Made by a program: the position numbers and the translations under genes. This document shows, piece by piece, positions 9,126 to 17,910 of a stretch of 39,123 nucleotides of DNA. Position 1 is the first letter of the stretch; every line of letters starts with the position of its first letter. The notes beneath the pieces were generated by a model, which did no database searches, was not told the origin of the DNA, and saw only the letters and a program-made list of their open reading frames with translations. Source of the stretch: Mogibacterium sp. GTDB lineage: Bacteria > Bacillota > Clostridia > Peptostreptococcales > Anaerovoracaceae. The stretch spans positions 1 to 39,123 of the forward strand of contig JAFWMD010000040.1 in the NCBI GenBank assembly GCA_017510725.1, written 5' to 3'.

Positions 9126-10082
9126 CTATTCCAATGTGTTTTTGATAAGGTAACTGTCTTCTTCAACCGGTCTCAGTTCACTGAGGTCATACGGCGTATC
9201 CTGATATACAAGATTGAGCCAGTTGGTATAGGTGCAGTTTGAACTTGAACGCCACGAGAGTATCGGCTCCTTTGTCGGATCATCGTCCGGATAATAGTTG
9301 ACAGGAATCTTCGGGTTCAGACCCTTTGCAAGATCTCTCTTGTATTCTTTATCCAGATCATATCTGTCATATTCCGAGTGACCTGTAACAAAAACCTGTC
9401 TTGATGAGTTTGCAAGAATAAGATAGCTTCCGGCCTCCGGGCTGTCAGCAACTACATAGAGTTCAGGATTGCTTCTGACTTTTTCCTCATCCAGACCTGT
9501 ATACCTCGACTGAGGAACATAGAATTCATCATCCATTCCTCTCATCAGGATCTTCTTCCTGTGAATGACACGGTGAAGATATACACCGCTCAGTTTTTCA
9601 GGCAGCATGAGCTTCTGTATTCCGTAGTGATAGTACAGCGCTGCCTGGGCACCCCAGCAGATGTGGAATGTAGAATATACATGTGTCTTCGACCATTCAA
9701 ATATCTGGCAAAGCTCGTCCCAGTAGTTTACTTCTTCAAATTCCAGGTGCTCTACAGGAGCGCCTGTGATGATCAGTCCGTCAAAGCGCTTATATCTGAC
9801 ATCCTTGAATGTCTGGTAAAACTTGTTGAGATGGGATCTGTCCACATGGCTTCCGCGGTGGGTTGCGGTGGTAAGGAATGTGATCTCAAGCTGTATCGGA
9901 AAATTCGAAAGTACTCTGAGTATATCGAGCTCGGTATCTTCCTTCAGCGGCATTAGATTGAGTATGGCGATCTCCAGCGGCCTTATGTCCTGAGAGACCG
10001 CACGGCTCTCATCCATTACGAATATGTTTTCATCCTCCAGTATCTTCTTGACCGGAAGATCATTCTGTATTTTTATCGGCAT
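9126..10082 (-). CDS. metA: Homoserine O-acetyltransferase (MetA family)
   Basis: Activates homoserine for methionine synthesis. The 318-residue protein starts MPIKIQNDLPVKKILEDENIFVMDE, typical of MetA. The acyl-accepting cysteine is C142 in HICWGAQAA, and the catalytic His-Glu pair is in GHSEYDRY. Residue 111 is glutamate (TGAPVEHLEF); in characterised MetA enzymes Glu111 goes with acetyl-CoA and Gly111 with succinyl-CoA, so the acetyl reaction is predicted. That fits the divergent neighbour metY, which uses O-acetylhomoserine. The start at 10082 has AGGAG six bases upstream; a longer in-frame ATG at 10181 exists but has no support. No SAM riboswitch (S-box) is seen; the leader has an imperfect dyad at 10122-10150. 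Confidence 0.95.
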   Translation of the reverse strand: MPIKIQNDLPVKKILEDENIFVMDESRAVSQDIRPLEIAILNLMPLKEDTELDILRVLSNFPIQLEITFLTTATHRGSHVDRSHLNKFYQTFKDVRYKRFDGLIITGAPVEHLEFEEVNYWDELCQIFEWSKTHVYSTFHICWGAQAALYYHYGIQKLMLPEKLSGVYLHRVIHRKKILMRGMDDEFYVPQSRYTGLDEEKVRSNPELYVVADSPEAGSYLILANSSRQVFVTGHSEYDRYDLDKEYKRDLAKGLNPKIPVNYYPDDDPTKEPILSWRSSSNCTYTNWLNLVYQDTPYDLSELRPVEEDSYLIKNTLE

Positions 10083-10121
10083 TGGCTTCTCCTGTCCCGG
10101 GAGTTTAAGGGAAATAATGCT

Positions 10122-10150
10122 GGGAACCAGCATGGTCAATGCTGATTTCC
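10122..10150. repeat. Imperfect dyad in the metA leader
   Basis: AGCAT (10129-10133) and ATGCT (10139-10143) pair round a 5-base centre, and the flanking 7-mers match at 5 of 7 positions. It lies between the predicted metA promoter and its ribosome site. Operator or leader hairpin is possible, and function is unproven. Confidence 0.35.
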
Positions 10151-10159
10151 AACTTAATA

Positions 10160-10189
10160 ATGATATTATGCCGTTTTGCAAACTGTCAA
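10160..10189 (-). promoter_or_regulatory. Probable metA promoter
   Basis: On the minus strand: consensus TTGACA (10184-10189), 18-bp spacer, TATCAT (10160-10165). TAATAT at 15-bp spacing is an alternative -10. Confidence 0.55.
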
Positions 10190-10213
10190 TTGGAATTTGA
10201 GAAGAAATCGGAG

Positions 10214-10242
10214 TTCGGTGGCTTGCATGAATTTAGTATAAT
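10214..10242 (+). promoter_or_regulatory. Probable metY promoter
   Basis: A consensus -10 TATAAT (10237-10242) lies 17 bp after a weak -35 TTCGGT (10214-10219). The site is 46 bases ahead of the metY start. Confidence 0.5.
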
Positions 10243-10288
10243 AAGTATGATTTTTATTATGAAACAGAAAAGGGAGGTATCAGAGAAC

Positions 10289-11566
10289 ATGAAAGATTAC
10301 AAACTCGGCACACAATGTGTTCAGGCAGGCTATACACCGGGTAATGGAGAGCCACGCCAGATTCCGATCATACAGTCAACGACTTTCAAATACGATACCA
10401 GTGAGGACATGGGCAAGCTGTTCGACCTGGAGGCATCAGGTTATTTTTACACCAGACTCCAGAATCCGACTAACGACATGGTCGCAGCCAAGCTCGCAGT
10501 TCTTGAGGGCGGTACGGCAGCTATGCTTACATCATCCGGTCAGGCTGCTAACTTCTTTGCTTTGTTCAATATCTGTGAATCAGGAGATCACATCGTTTCA
10601 TCCGCATCGATCTACGGAGGGACATTCAACCTGATTTCAGTGACCATGGCCAAGATGGGCATCAGTGCAACTTTTGTATCTCCGGACTGCACAGAGGAAG
10701 AACTGAATGCGGCATTCCAGGATAACACAAAAGCAGTTTTTGGCGAGACGATCGCGAACCCTGCGCTGACTGTCCTTGACATCGAGAAATTTGCAAAGGC
10801 TGCGCATGAGCACGGCGTGCCTCTTATCGTGGATAATACTTTCCCGACTCCGGTCAACTGCAGACCGATAGAGTGGGGAGCGGATATCGTTACACATTCA
10901 ACTACCAAGTACCTTGACGGACATGGTGCTGCAGTCGGCGGAGCCATTATCGATTCAGGCAAATTCGACTGGATGGCGCATAAGGACAAGTTCCCTGGGC
11001 TTACGACACCGGATGATTCCTATCATGGCATCATCTATGCAGAGAAGTTCGGAAATGAAGGGGCATTTATAACAAAGGCGACTTCACAGCTGATGAGAGA
11101 TTTCGGCAGTATCCAGTCACCTCAGAATGCGTTCCTGCTTAATCTGGGACTCGAATCACTGCATGTACGCATGCCTAAGCATGTAGAGAACGGACAGGCC
11201 GTTGCCGAGTTCCTTGCTAATCATCCTAAGGTTAAGAAGGTAAGCTATTCCGGACTTCCGGACGATCCGTATTATGAGATCGCACAGAAATATTTGCCTG
11301 ATGGCGGATGCGGAGTTGTTTCGTTCGAACTCGAAGACAGGCAGGCTGCTGAGAAGTTCATGGGACGTCTCAGACTCGCTGCAATCGAGACTCATGTTGC
11401 TGATGCAAGGACATGCTGCCTGAATCCGGCTACGTCAACACACCGCCAGATGACGGATGAGCAGCTTCAGGCTGCAGGCATTCCTGCAGGACTCGTAAGG
11501 ATGTCCTGCGGACTCGAAGATAAAGAAGACCTGATCGAAGATATCAGACAGGCACTTGATTTTTAG
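10289..11566 (+). CDS. metY: O-acetylhomoserine sulfhydrylase (aminocarboxypropyltransferase)
   Basis: PLP enzyme joining O-acetylhomoserine with sulfide to give homocysteine (or with methanethiol to give methionine). The 425-residue protein opens [33 protein letters not shown], as in MetY/CysD. It has [10 protein letters not shown], the PLP-ring segment [16 protein letters not shown], and the PLP lysine K207 in [12 protein letters not shown]. The C-terminal domain ends with [28 protein letters not shown] lies 10 bases before ATG 10289; the open frame extends further upstream without support. It is divergent from metA, which makes its substrate, and 14 bases ahead of guaA, so methionine and GMP genes may share a transcript. 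Confidence 0.95.
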   Translation: MKDYKLGTQCVQAGYTPGNGEPRQIPIIQSTTFKYDTSEDMGKLFDLEASGYFYTRLQNPTNDMVAAKLAVLEGGTAAMLTSSGQAANFFALFNICESGDHIVSSASIYGGTFNLISVTMAKMGISATFVSPDCTEEELNAAFQDNTKAVFGETIANPALTVLDIEKFAKAAHEHGVPLIVDNTFPTPVNCRPIEWGADIVTHSTTKYLDGHGAAVGGAIIDSGKFDWMAHKDKFPGLTTPDDSYHGIIYAEKFGNEGAFITKATSQLMRDFGSIQSPQNAFLLNLGLESLHVRMPKHVENGQAVAEFLANHPKVKKVSYSGLPDDPYYEIAQKYLPDGGCGVVSFELEDRQAAEKFMGRLRLAAIETHVADARTCCLNPATSTHRQMTDEQLQAAGIPAGLVRMSCGLEDKEDLIEDIRQALDF

Positions 11567-11580
11567 GCAGGAGGAGTTCT

Positions 11581-13125
11581 ATGGCAGGGAACAGGATCCT
11601 TATAGTAGACTTCGGCGGGCAGTACAATCAGCTTATAGCCAGAAGAGTAAGGGAATGCGGTGTCTATTCAGAAGTCAGGGGATACGAATCCATTGATCTG
11701 GACGGGATACGCAGCTTTGACCCTAAGGGAATCATTTTTACCGGCGGGCCTCAGAGTGCATATGGAGAAAATGCTCCATCGATCGATGACGGTATTTTCG
11801 AACTTGGAGTTCCGATACTCGGTATTTGCTATGGGGCACAGCTCATGGCTTACAGACTCGGAGGAAAGATCGAGTCTGCACCTACCAGCGAATACGGGCG
11901 TACAGAAGTCGTCGTTGACGGCAGGGAAGGTATCCTCCGCACTGCTGATGATGTCAATGTATGCTGGATGAGCCATACCGATTACATAAGTGAGCCTCCG
12001 CAGGGATTCACTGTTACGGCTCATACGGATGACTGCCCTGTTGCTGCAATGGAGGACCGCTCCAGAGGATTCTATGCAGTGCAGTTCCATCCGGAGGTCA
12101 ATCATACGGAGCACGGTGCAGAGTTCATAAGGGATTTTGTACTTGATGTGTGCAGCTGTGATCAGGACTGGCAGATGAACTCATTCGCTGAAACTCAGAT
12201 TGCTGCGGTAAGGGAAAAGGTCGGAGACGGAAAAGTCCTGCTCGCGCTGTCGGGAGGCGTTGATTCATCTGTAGTAGCGGCTTTGCTTGCGAAAGCGATC
12301 GGTCCTCAGCTTACATGTGTATTTGTTGATCATGGTCTGATGAGAAAGAACGAAGCTGATGAGGTATCTGCAATATTCGGAAAGGAAGGGCAGTTCGACC
12401 TTAACTTCGTAAGAGTAGATGCGGCTGAGAGATTCTATGCTAAGCTGGCTGGTGTGACTGAGCCTGAGAGAAAGCGCAAGATCATCGGCGAGGAGTTTAT
12501 CAGGGTCTTCGAAGAAGAGTCAAAGAAGATAGGTGCAGTAGATTTCCTCGCTCAGGGAACCATCTATCCCGATATAATCGAGAGCGGACTTGGCAAGTCA
12601 GCGGTAATCAAGTCACACCACAACGTTGGGGGACTTCCTGACTATGTTGACTTCAAGGAGATAATCGAACCGCTGAGGATGCTGTTCAAGGACGAGGTAA
12701 GGCAGCTTGGACGTGAGCTGGGCCTTCCGGAGTATCTTGTGAGCAGACAGCCGTTCCCGGGTCCGGGACTTGGTGTCAGGATCATAGGGGATGTTACAGC
12801 TGAGAAGGTGAGAATAGTACAGGATGCGGATGCGATCTACAGAGAAGAGATCGACAAAGCCGGGCTCGCCGGAGAGATCAGTCAGTACTATGCAGCTCTT
12901 ACCAATATGCAGACAGTCGGAGTTATGGGGGACTTCAGGACATATGATCATGCCATAGCACTGAGAGCTGTAATAACATCAGACTTCATGACCGCAACGG
13001 CTGCTGAGATCCCATGGGATGTCCTTCAGAGAGTTATGACAAGGATAGTCAATGAAGTCGAGCACGTTAACAGAGTATTCTACGACCTAACCAGCAAACC
13101 GCCGGGTACAGTTGAACTCGAATAG
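11581..13125 (+). CDS. guaA: GMP synthase (glutamine-hydrolysing), full length
   Basis: Converts XMP to GMP using glutamine and ATP. The 514-residue protein has an N-terminal class I amidotransferase with nucleophile C83 in GICYGAQL and H170/E172 in QFHPEV. The ATP-PPase follows with SGGVDSS at 224-230, then the dimerisation domain with [12 protein letters not shown] and the terminal [11 protein letters not shown]. All key residues are present and length is normal. CAGGAGGAG precedes the ATG. It is 14 bases downstream of metY and followed by a strong terminator. It is the complete counterpart of the glutaminase-less copy at 8055-9026. Confidence 0.98.
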   Translation: MAGNRILIVDFGGQYNQLIARRVRECGVYSEVRGYESIDLDGIRSFDPKGIIFTGGPQSAYGENAPSIDDGIFELGVPILGICYGAQLMAYRLGGKIESAPTSEYGRTEVVVDGREGILRTADDVNVCWMSHTDYISEPPQGFTVTAHTDDCPVAAMEDRSRGFYAVQFHPEVNHTEHGAEFIRDFVLDVCSCDQDWQMNSFAETQIAAVREKVGDGKVLLALSGGVDSSVVAALLAKAIGPQLTCVFVDHGLMRKNEADEVSAIFGKEGQFDLNFVRVDAAERFYAKLAGVTEPERKRKIIGEEFIRVFEEESKKIGAVDFLAQGTIYPDIIESGLGKSAVIKSHHNVGGLPDYVDFKEIIEPLRMLFKDEVRQLGRELGLPEYLVSRQPFPGPGLGVRIIGDVTAEKVRIVQDADAIYREEIDKAGLAGEISQYYAALTNMQTVGVMGDFRTYDHAIALRAVITSDFMTATAAEIPWDVLQRVMTRIVNEVEHVNRVFYDLTSKPPGTVELE

Positions 13126-13155
13126 CAATCAGAGAAATTGACAGATCTTTACATT

Positions 13156-13192
13156 ACCGGAGCAGTGCATTTCTGCAATGCTCCGGTTTTTT
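13156..13192 (+). terminator. Rho-independent terminator after guaA
   Basis: Stem ACCGGAGCA (13156-13164)/TGCTCCGGT (13179-13187), with further pairing inside the loop, followed by a run of T. Confidence 0.93.
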
Positions 13193-13220
13193 ACACAAAC
13201 AGTACGGCTTCAGATATGCT
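13191..13220 (+). promoter_or_regulatory. Possible promoter of the small protein/nuclease-ATPase pair
   Basis: TTACAC (13191-13196), 18-bp spacer, TATGCT (13215-13220). It begins in the T run of the guaA terminator. Each hexamer is only 4/6, so this is tentative. Confidence 0.3.
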
Positions 13221-13266
13221 ATTATTTTTATGAGTAAAAATTATAGGGAGAGTGATTAAAAAAAGA

Positions 13267-13449
13267 ATGAAACTAATCATCAGAATGAATCTGATAACTC
13301 AGGCCGTGGATTATTTCCTGTACTGTTACGATAAAGTGAACGGAATGATGACCGGAAGCGATACAGATGCTGAAATAATCAGAGTAGATACATCGGAACT
13401 GGCAGAATACGCTAAGACAATGCGCAAGCAGCATTTTGAGGGGAAGTAA
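13267..13449 (+). CDS. Small hypothetical protein upstream of the nuclease-ATPase gene
   Basis: A 60-residue product if ATG 13267 is used (65 from GTG 13252). It has a hydrophobic/aromatic helix NLITQAVDYFLYCYDKVNG and a charged tail ending RKQHFEGK. No family recognised. The start is unclear: GGGAG at 13246-13250 is too close to the GTG and rather far from the ATG. It ends 24 bases before the next gene and probably shares its transcript; a small partner or antidote-like role is conceivable but unsupported. Confidence 0.5.
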   Translation: MKLIIRMNLITQAVDYFLYCYDKVNGMMTGSDTDAEIIRVDTSELAEYAKTMRKQHFEGK

Positions 13450-13473
13450 GGATCTCTTTAAAACCATAGAGAT

Positions 13474-14958
13474 ATGAAACCGGTAAATCTGTTCAGGGTA
13501 TCAAGAATACGTGATGAGAGGCTGTTCAATATCATGGAGAAGCATGAGGCCAGTGATCATGACAATCACAGGATACGCATCCATGAAATTGATTCTCTTC
13601 GCATACTCACAGATGCTCTTGCCGGGCAGGGAATAAAAGTCAGGGATACAGACGGATTTTACTTCGGATTCGTGATCCCTCTGGTTGGAAAAGAATTTGA
13701 TCTCGTAAAGGTAACAAACAAATACTGTCTCAATATCGAACTGAAATCACAGGATGTGGGAGAGGATCAGATCCTTGCCCAGCTCAGAAAGAACCGTCAT
13801 TACCTTACGCTACTCGGCAGGGATCTAATGCTGTTTACTGTCGTTACTGATACACTTGCCTGCTACAGGCTTACGGATGATAATGAGCTCGAACCGACGG
13901 ATATTAGTGAAATAGCAAAGGCTGTCAGGAAATGCAGGGCAGCGTATCACGGCAATATTGTCAAGTTGTTCCGTGCTTCGGAATACCTCATATCTCCGGA
14001 AGAAAATCCGGACAAATTCCTGCAGGGTCAGTATTTCCTGTCACCGGCTCAGGACTACGTAAAGGCAGAGCTGCTCAGAGATATAGCAAGTACGTCATAC
14101 TGTGCATTCTTTCATATTTATGGCAGACCCTGCACGGGAAAGACTCTTCTCATATATGACCTGGCGAAGCATCTGTCAGGGAGCGGCAGAACGCTGATCA
14201 CATGCGGGGAGGAGCCGGGCGGAGGCCTGATATCAATAAGCGAGTCGATAGAAAACCTTGACTTTATTTCGGTATCGGATATTGTTTCGTCTGATCGTAT
14301 AAGCGGATACGATTTCATTCTGGTGGATGAAGCTCTGCGTATAGATCCGGTGACATTCGACATTATCATAAATGCTGCTGAGACATATGAGCAGGTCTGC
14401 ATCTTTTCAACAGACCCTTCCGCTGTTCTTACAGATCCGGAGCAGGAAAATGATATAGCGGGAAGAATTCACAGTCTTGGTCTGGCAGGTGAGTATGAGC
14501 TGTCAGAAAGACTGCGGCTGAATATGGAAATACAGACTTTTCTCAGAAAGCTCAAGCATTTAGAATGTAAAACTGAAAAAAACTATGAGTTTGAACACAT
14601 TTCGGTCAATTATGCCAATAATGCCGATGAAGCCCGCAAGATAATAAATTATTATCGCAAGAAGGGGTACGTGTTCATTAATGCTCACAGACATTCAGAC
14701 GATCCCTTTGCAGATCTGGAAGAATCTTTCAGGCACAGGCACATAGCCGGGCGAGAATACAACAGCGTGGTGATGCTGATGGACAGCTCGTTCGAATATG
14801 ATGATGCAGGGTATCTTATGGGAATCCCGAAGCCGGATCCCGCACAGCCATATCCTAACATATTCTATCCAGGCATCACCCGCGTGCGGGAACACCTTGC
14901 ATTGGTAATACTTGATGCTCCTGAACTGCTGAGCAATATACTGTCGATATTCGATTAA
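13474..14958 (+). CDS. PD-(D/E)XK nuclease-like domain fused to an SF1/DUF2075-type P-loop ATPase
   Basis: 494 residues. The N-terminal part has EFDLVKV...LNIELKSQ (D76, E89, K91), the pattern of a PD-(D/E)XK nuclease core, followed by QILAQLRKNRHY, like the QxxxY motif of RecB/Cas4-type nucleases. The C-terminal part has Walker A GRPCTGKT (217-224), Walker B FILVDEA (281-287), an SERLRLN segment near 344-350 and ITRVREHLALVIL (468-480), like motif VI of superfamily 1 helicases. Such fusions act on DNA or RNA and are frequent in defence loci. The ribosome site is weak (AGAGAT directly before ATG). It is bounded by terminators on both sides, together with the small upstream gene, so the two form an isolated cassette. 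Assignment is by motifs only. Confidence 0.7.
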   Translation: MKPVNLFRVSRIRDERLFNIMEKHEASDHDNHRIRIHEIDSLRILTDALAGQGIKVRDTDGFYFGFVIPLVGKEFDLVKVTNKYCLNIELKSQDVGEDQILAQLRKNRHYLTLLGRDLMLFTVVTDTLACYRLTDDNELEPTDISEIAKAVRKCRAAYHGNIVKLFRASEYLISPEENPDKFLQGQYFLSPAQDYVKAELLRDIASTSYCAFFHIYGRPCTGKTLLIYDLAKHLSGSGRTLITCGEEPGGGLISISESIENLDFISVSDIVSSDRISGYDFILVDEALRIDPVTFDIIINAAETYEQVCIFSTDPSAVLTDPEQENDIAGRIHSLGLAGEYELSERLRLNMEIQTFLRKLKHLECKTEKNYEFEHISVNYANNADEARKIINYYRKKGYVFINAHRHSDDPFADLEESFRHRHIAGREYNSVVMLMDSSFEYDDAGYLMGIPKPDPAQPYPNIFYPGITRVREHLALVILDAPELLSNILSIFD

Positions 14959-15002
14959 GTATAATTTCTGAAATGCATAAATCAAATCGGTCATAATATT
15001 AG

Positions 15003-15033
15003 GTCACTGTGCACAAAATACAGTGACTTTTTT
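15003..15033 (+). terminator. Rho-independent terminator after the nuclease-ATPase gene
   Basis: Perfect 8-bp stem GTCACTGT (15003-15010)/ACAGTGAC (15020-15027) followed by six T. Confidence 0.92.
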
Positions 15034-15120
15034 AGTTGGTCAGAATATGTCGGAAAAATGATGAGTGAAATATGATTAAAGTACATAATAGATCACTATG
15101 ATTAAGGAAAGGGGTTCATT

Positions 15121-16041
15121 TTGACAGAGTATAAAGGCCTGGTAGCTGTTATAACAGGTGCCAACAACGGTTTCGGTAAAGAATTTGTAAAACAGGCGGC
15201 AAAACGCGGTATGAAGATAGTTGCCGTGGATATTGAAAGCGATTTTGATGATCTGGAAAAGACCGCCATGGAATGCGGTGCCGAAGAATTTTCCGCAATT
15301 CAGGCAGATGTAGGCATTTACGAAGAGACGGAAAAAGTCGTTAACTTCGTAATGGAAAAGTATGGCAGAATAGACCTCTTCATCAATAACGCCGGTATCG
15401 CGCAGTTCGGCGATATTCTTACGATGCCGGTAAGAGACTGGCTGTGGCATTCGGACACTAACTATCATGCACATATTTATTTCATGAGACAGGTGATACC
15501 AGTAATGATAGAGCAGGGAACACCTTGCCAGATACTCAATGTATGCTCCGTTGCGGGACTCCTGACTACCAGAGGCATGCCTGCTTATTATGCTTCGAAG
15601 CATGCTGCAGTTGCACTCTCGGAATGCATGGCATATGAGCTGGAAGAAAAGGGCGTGACAAATATCAACATAAGTATATTTTGCCCTGGATTCATACAGA
15701 CAACACTGGACAAGAGCGAGACAAGAAGACCTGCAAGATATCAGGCTCCGGATGACCCATTCTATCAGAGTGAAGCATTCAGGAGAAGCCTGGCTATCTG
15801 TGAGAATGTTATTGCGACAGGTAAGCCTATCGACGGCGTTGGCGAGCATGTATTCTCAGCAATGGAAAACGGAGATTTCTACATACTATATCATCCGGAA
15901 CACAACCCGGTCATTCTTGCTCAGACACAGGATGTGGTAACGAATGGCAGGCCAAGTCTTGCAGGACTCAAAGAGAAGGTAATGAAGATCGCTCAGGAGA
16001 TGGGCATCAAAGCTGCTTCAGGAACAGGTGATGTAAAGTAG
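15121..16041 (+). CDS. Short-chain dehydrogenase/reductase (first of tandem pair)
   Basis: A 306-residue classical SDR, NAD(P)-dependent oxidoreductase. The Rossmann motif TGANNGFG is at 12-19, an acidic residue (D37) ends the second strand and suggests NAD(H), NNAG is at 89-92, and the active site is S143, Y156 and K160 in SVAG...YYASK. The C-terminal extension of about 60 residues is longer than in the minimal family. The start is TTG 15121 with AAAGGGG upstream. Substrate unknown. The paralogue follows after 29 bases; both share NVCS(V/I)AGL, KHAAVALSE/AES and a FCPGFIQT(T/D)L...RPARY block, so they arose by tandem duplication and probably act together. Confidence 0.88.
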   Translation: MTEYKGLVAVITGANNGFGKEFVKQAAKRGMKIVAVDIESDFDDLEKTAMECGAEEFSAIQADVGIYEETEKVVNFVMEKYGRIDLFINNAGIAQFGDILTMPVRDWLWHSDTNYHAHIYFMRQVIPVMIEQGTPCQILNVCSVAGLLTTRGMPAYYASKHAAVALSECMAYELEEKGVTNINISIFCPGFIQTTLDKSETRRPARYQAPDDPFYQSEAFRRSLAICENVIATGKPIDGVGEHVFSAMENGDFYILYHPEHNPVILAQTQDVVTNGRPSLAGLKEKVMKIAQEMGIKAASGTGDVK

Positions 16042-16070
16042 AGTGTCTTCAGAGGGGAAAGGAGATAAAA

Positions 16071-16943
16071 ATGATCAGAACATACGTAGACCAGAAGGCT
16101 GTGATTACAGGCGCCGCAAGGGGTATTGGAAAAACACTTGCGCTTGGAATGGCAAAAAGAGGTGCAGATGTTATAGTTGCAGACATCCATGGTGATGAGG
16201 TCGCTGCGGTATGTGAGCAGATCAGAGAGATGGGAAGGGAATCCTACTGCATCCAGGCTGATGTTTCGCTCAGAGAGGAATGCGACAGGATCTTTGACTT
16301 TGTCATGGAGAAATTCGGACGCTGCGATATCCTTGTCAATAATGCCGGAGTTTCGATGAATGAGGACGTATGGGATTTCAGAGACGATGACCTGCATTGG
16401 ATATTTGAGACCAATGTGTATTCACACTGGTACATGCTGAGAAATTTTATTCCGCAGATGAGAGCACAGGGGAATCATTGTCAGATCCTCAATGTGTGCT
16501 CGATCGCAGGTCTTATTACTTCGGGACCGGGACCTGCATATTTCTCCACTAAGCATGCTGCAGTAGCTCTTGCGGAATCCACATACAAGCAGTTGCAGGA
16601 AGCCGGAGATGATATTGATATTTCCGTATTCTGCCCGGGATTCATACAGACAGACCTGTATAAAAGTGATGAGAACAGACCTGCGCGCTATGCGATAGAT
16701 CCTGACGACGAGTATTACAAGAGCGAGAAATATCAGAAATTCTATGCATTCAATAAGTATCTTCTGGATAACGGGCTTCCGCTCCAGGAGACTGTGGAGC
16801 AGGTATTCGATATGCTTTCAAAAGAGACATTCTATATCCTGACACATGATCAGTATGATGGACCTCTGCGCGCTCAGGGCCAGTTTATTGCAGACAAGAC
16901 AGCGCCAATGGGCAGCAAGCTGTCAAAGACGATTGACGACTGA
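16071..16943 (+). CDS. Short-chain dehydrogenase/reductase (second of tandem pair)
   Basis: A 290-residue classical SDR, paralogue of the preceding gene. Glycine motif TGAARGIG (13-20), D38 after the second strand (NAD preference), NNAG (90-93), and active site S144, Y157, K161 (YFSTK). It shares the CPGFIQTDLYKSDENRPARY segment with its neighbour. AAAGGAGATAAAA precedes the ATG. It forms a two-gene operon ending at the hairpin 16982-17040. The two enzymes may form a heteromer or catalyse successive steps; no substrate can be named from sequence. Confidence 0.88.
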   Translation: MIRTYVDQKAVITGAARGIGKTLALGMAKRGADVIVADIHGDEVAAVCEQIREMGRESYCIQADVSLREECDRIFDFVMEKFGRCDILVNNAGVSMNEDVWDFRDDDLHWIFETNVYSHWYMLRNFIPQMRAQGNHCQILNVCSIAGLITSGPGPAYFSTKHAAVALAESTYKQLQEAGDDIDISVFCPGFIQTDLYKSDENRPARYAIDPDDEYYKSEKYQKFYAFNKYLLDNGLPLQETVEQVFDMLSKETFYILTHDQYDGPLRAQGQFIADKTAPMGSKLSKTIDD

Positions 16944-16981
16944 AACAGACATGGCATAACTACCTGAAACTTATTATAAAA

Positions 16982-17040
16982 AACACCCTGACAGGTATAA
17001 TGATTTTCATTGTTTTATACCCTGCAGGGTGTTATTTTTT
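16982..17040 (+). terminator. Rho-independent terminator after the SDR pair
   Basis: AACACCCTG (16982-16990) pairs with CAGGGTGTT (17025-17033), extended inward by GGTATAA/TTATACC, and is followed by ATTTTTTT. Confidence 0.9.
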
Positions 17041-17106
17041 TATGTGAGACATGCTGAGAAAAGAATGGGGTATATTCACTGGACTGATCAATATGGGAGG
17101 CTGAAC

Positions 17107-17910
17107 ATGATCTGCAGATACTGTGGAAAAAAAATACCTGACGGTTCGGGCTTTTGCCCATCCTGCGGTAAAAGGCTCGAAGCACATTTACGTGCAGAGG
17201 ACAGGGAAAAAGAAAAAAAGGATTTTAAATATGAACCTGAAAATGAAGATGAATATGAAGAGCCTAAGGGGAAAAGAAGATTAAAGGCTTTTATATCGGT
17301 AATTGCAGCGATCCTGTTTGTTGCCGCAGCTTTCATCGCCATCATGGTGTTTGCAAAGCCATACTTGGGGGAAGAACCATGGCCGGATGAAAAGAAGCAG
17401 GCAGCTGAAGAGGAGGAGAACATCGGGTTCCCGAAAACCATGTACATATCAGCTGTGGATGGCATCTTATTACGAGAGGAACCTACAGAGGAAAGCAAGG
17501 CGATCCATCATCTGAACTATGGGCGTGAGATACAAGTCGACAAAATAGATGACGGCTGGGCCAATGCCACTGTTGATGGGCTAACGGGCTGGTGCTCCTC
17601 TGAGAATCTGATCGAGAACGCGGAAGAGATCAAACATGAAGCAATAAAGCCGAAATCAGATGCTGATAAAGGCCAGCTTGTGGAGCCCCCAAAACGCATC
17701 AAAACCGGATATCATGGAACTGTTAATTCAGAAGACGGCCTGAATCTCCGTTGCGGTCCCGGAGAGGATTATGACATCCTGATGGTAGTTCCTTATAAGA
17801 CTGAAGTGATTGAAGAGGGATGGAATGAAGGCTGGCTATACGTCAACTACGACGGTCAGTACGGATGGGTGAGATCTGAATATATTACTCCTACCGGAGA
17901 AGTCGAATAA
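17107..17910 (+). CDS. Membrane-anchored zinc-ribbon protein with two extracellular SH3 domains
   Basis: 267 residues. An N-terminal cytoplasmic zinc ribbon (C3, C6, C17, C20 in CRYCGKK...CPSCGK) is followed by a highly charged stretch, one membrane segment (about 60-84), and two bacterial SH3 domains outside (about 110-170, with DGWANATVDGLTGWCSSENL; about 202-262, with GLNLRCGPGEDYD...YGWVRSEYI). Such SH3 domains bind peptidoglycan. A role in cell-wall sensing or anchoring is likely, but no specific function is known. The start at 17107 is chosen because GGGAGG lies just upstream and the zinc ribbon then starts at residue 2; the open frame reaches 26 codons further back. An S58-peptidase remnant follows in the same frame directly after its stop. 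Confidence 0.85.
   Translation: MICRYCGKKIPDGSGFCPSCGKRLEAHLRAEDREKEKKDFKYEPENEDEYEEPKGKRRLKAFISVIAAILFVAAAFIAIMVFAKPYLGEEPWPDEKKQAAEEEENIGFPKTMYISAVDGILLREEPTEESKAIHHLNYGREIQVDKIDDGWANATVDGLTGWCSSENLIENAEEIKHEAIKPKSDADKGQLVEPPKRIKTGYHGTVNSEDGLNLRCGPGEDYDILMVVPYKTEVIEEGWNEGWLYVNYDGQYGWVRSEYITPTGEVE

Noticed and set aside
10083-10288. SAM (S-box) riboswitch between metA and metY
   Set aside because: The conserved S-box core and an antiterminator/terminator pair are not visible; only a short imperfect dyad is present.
13230-13259. Nine-codon leader peptide (ATG 13230 to TAA) before the small gene
   Set aside because: No regulatory codon run, no associated hairpin, and no ribosome site; a chance short frame is more likely.
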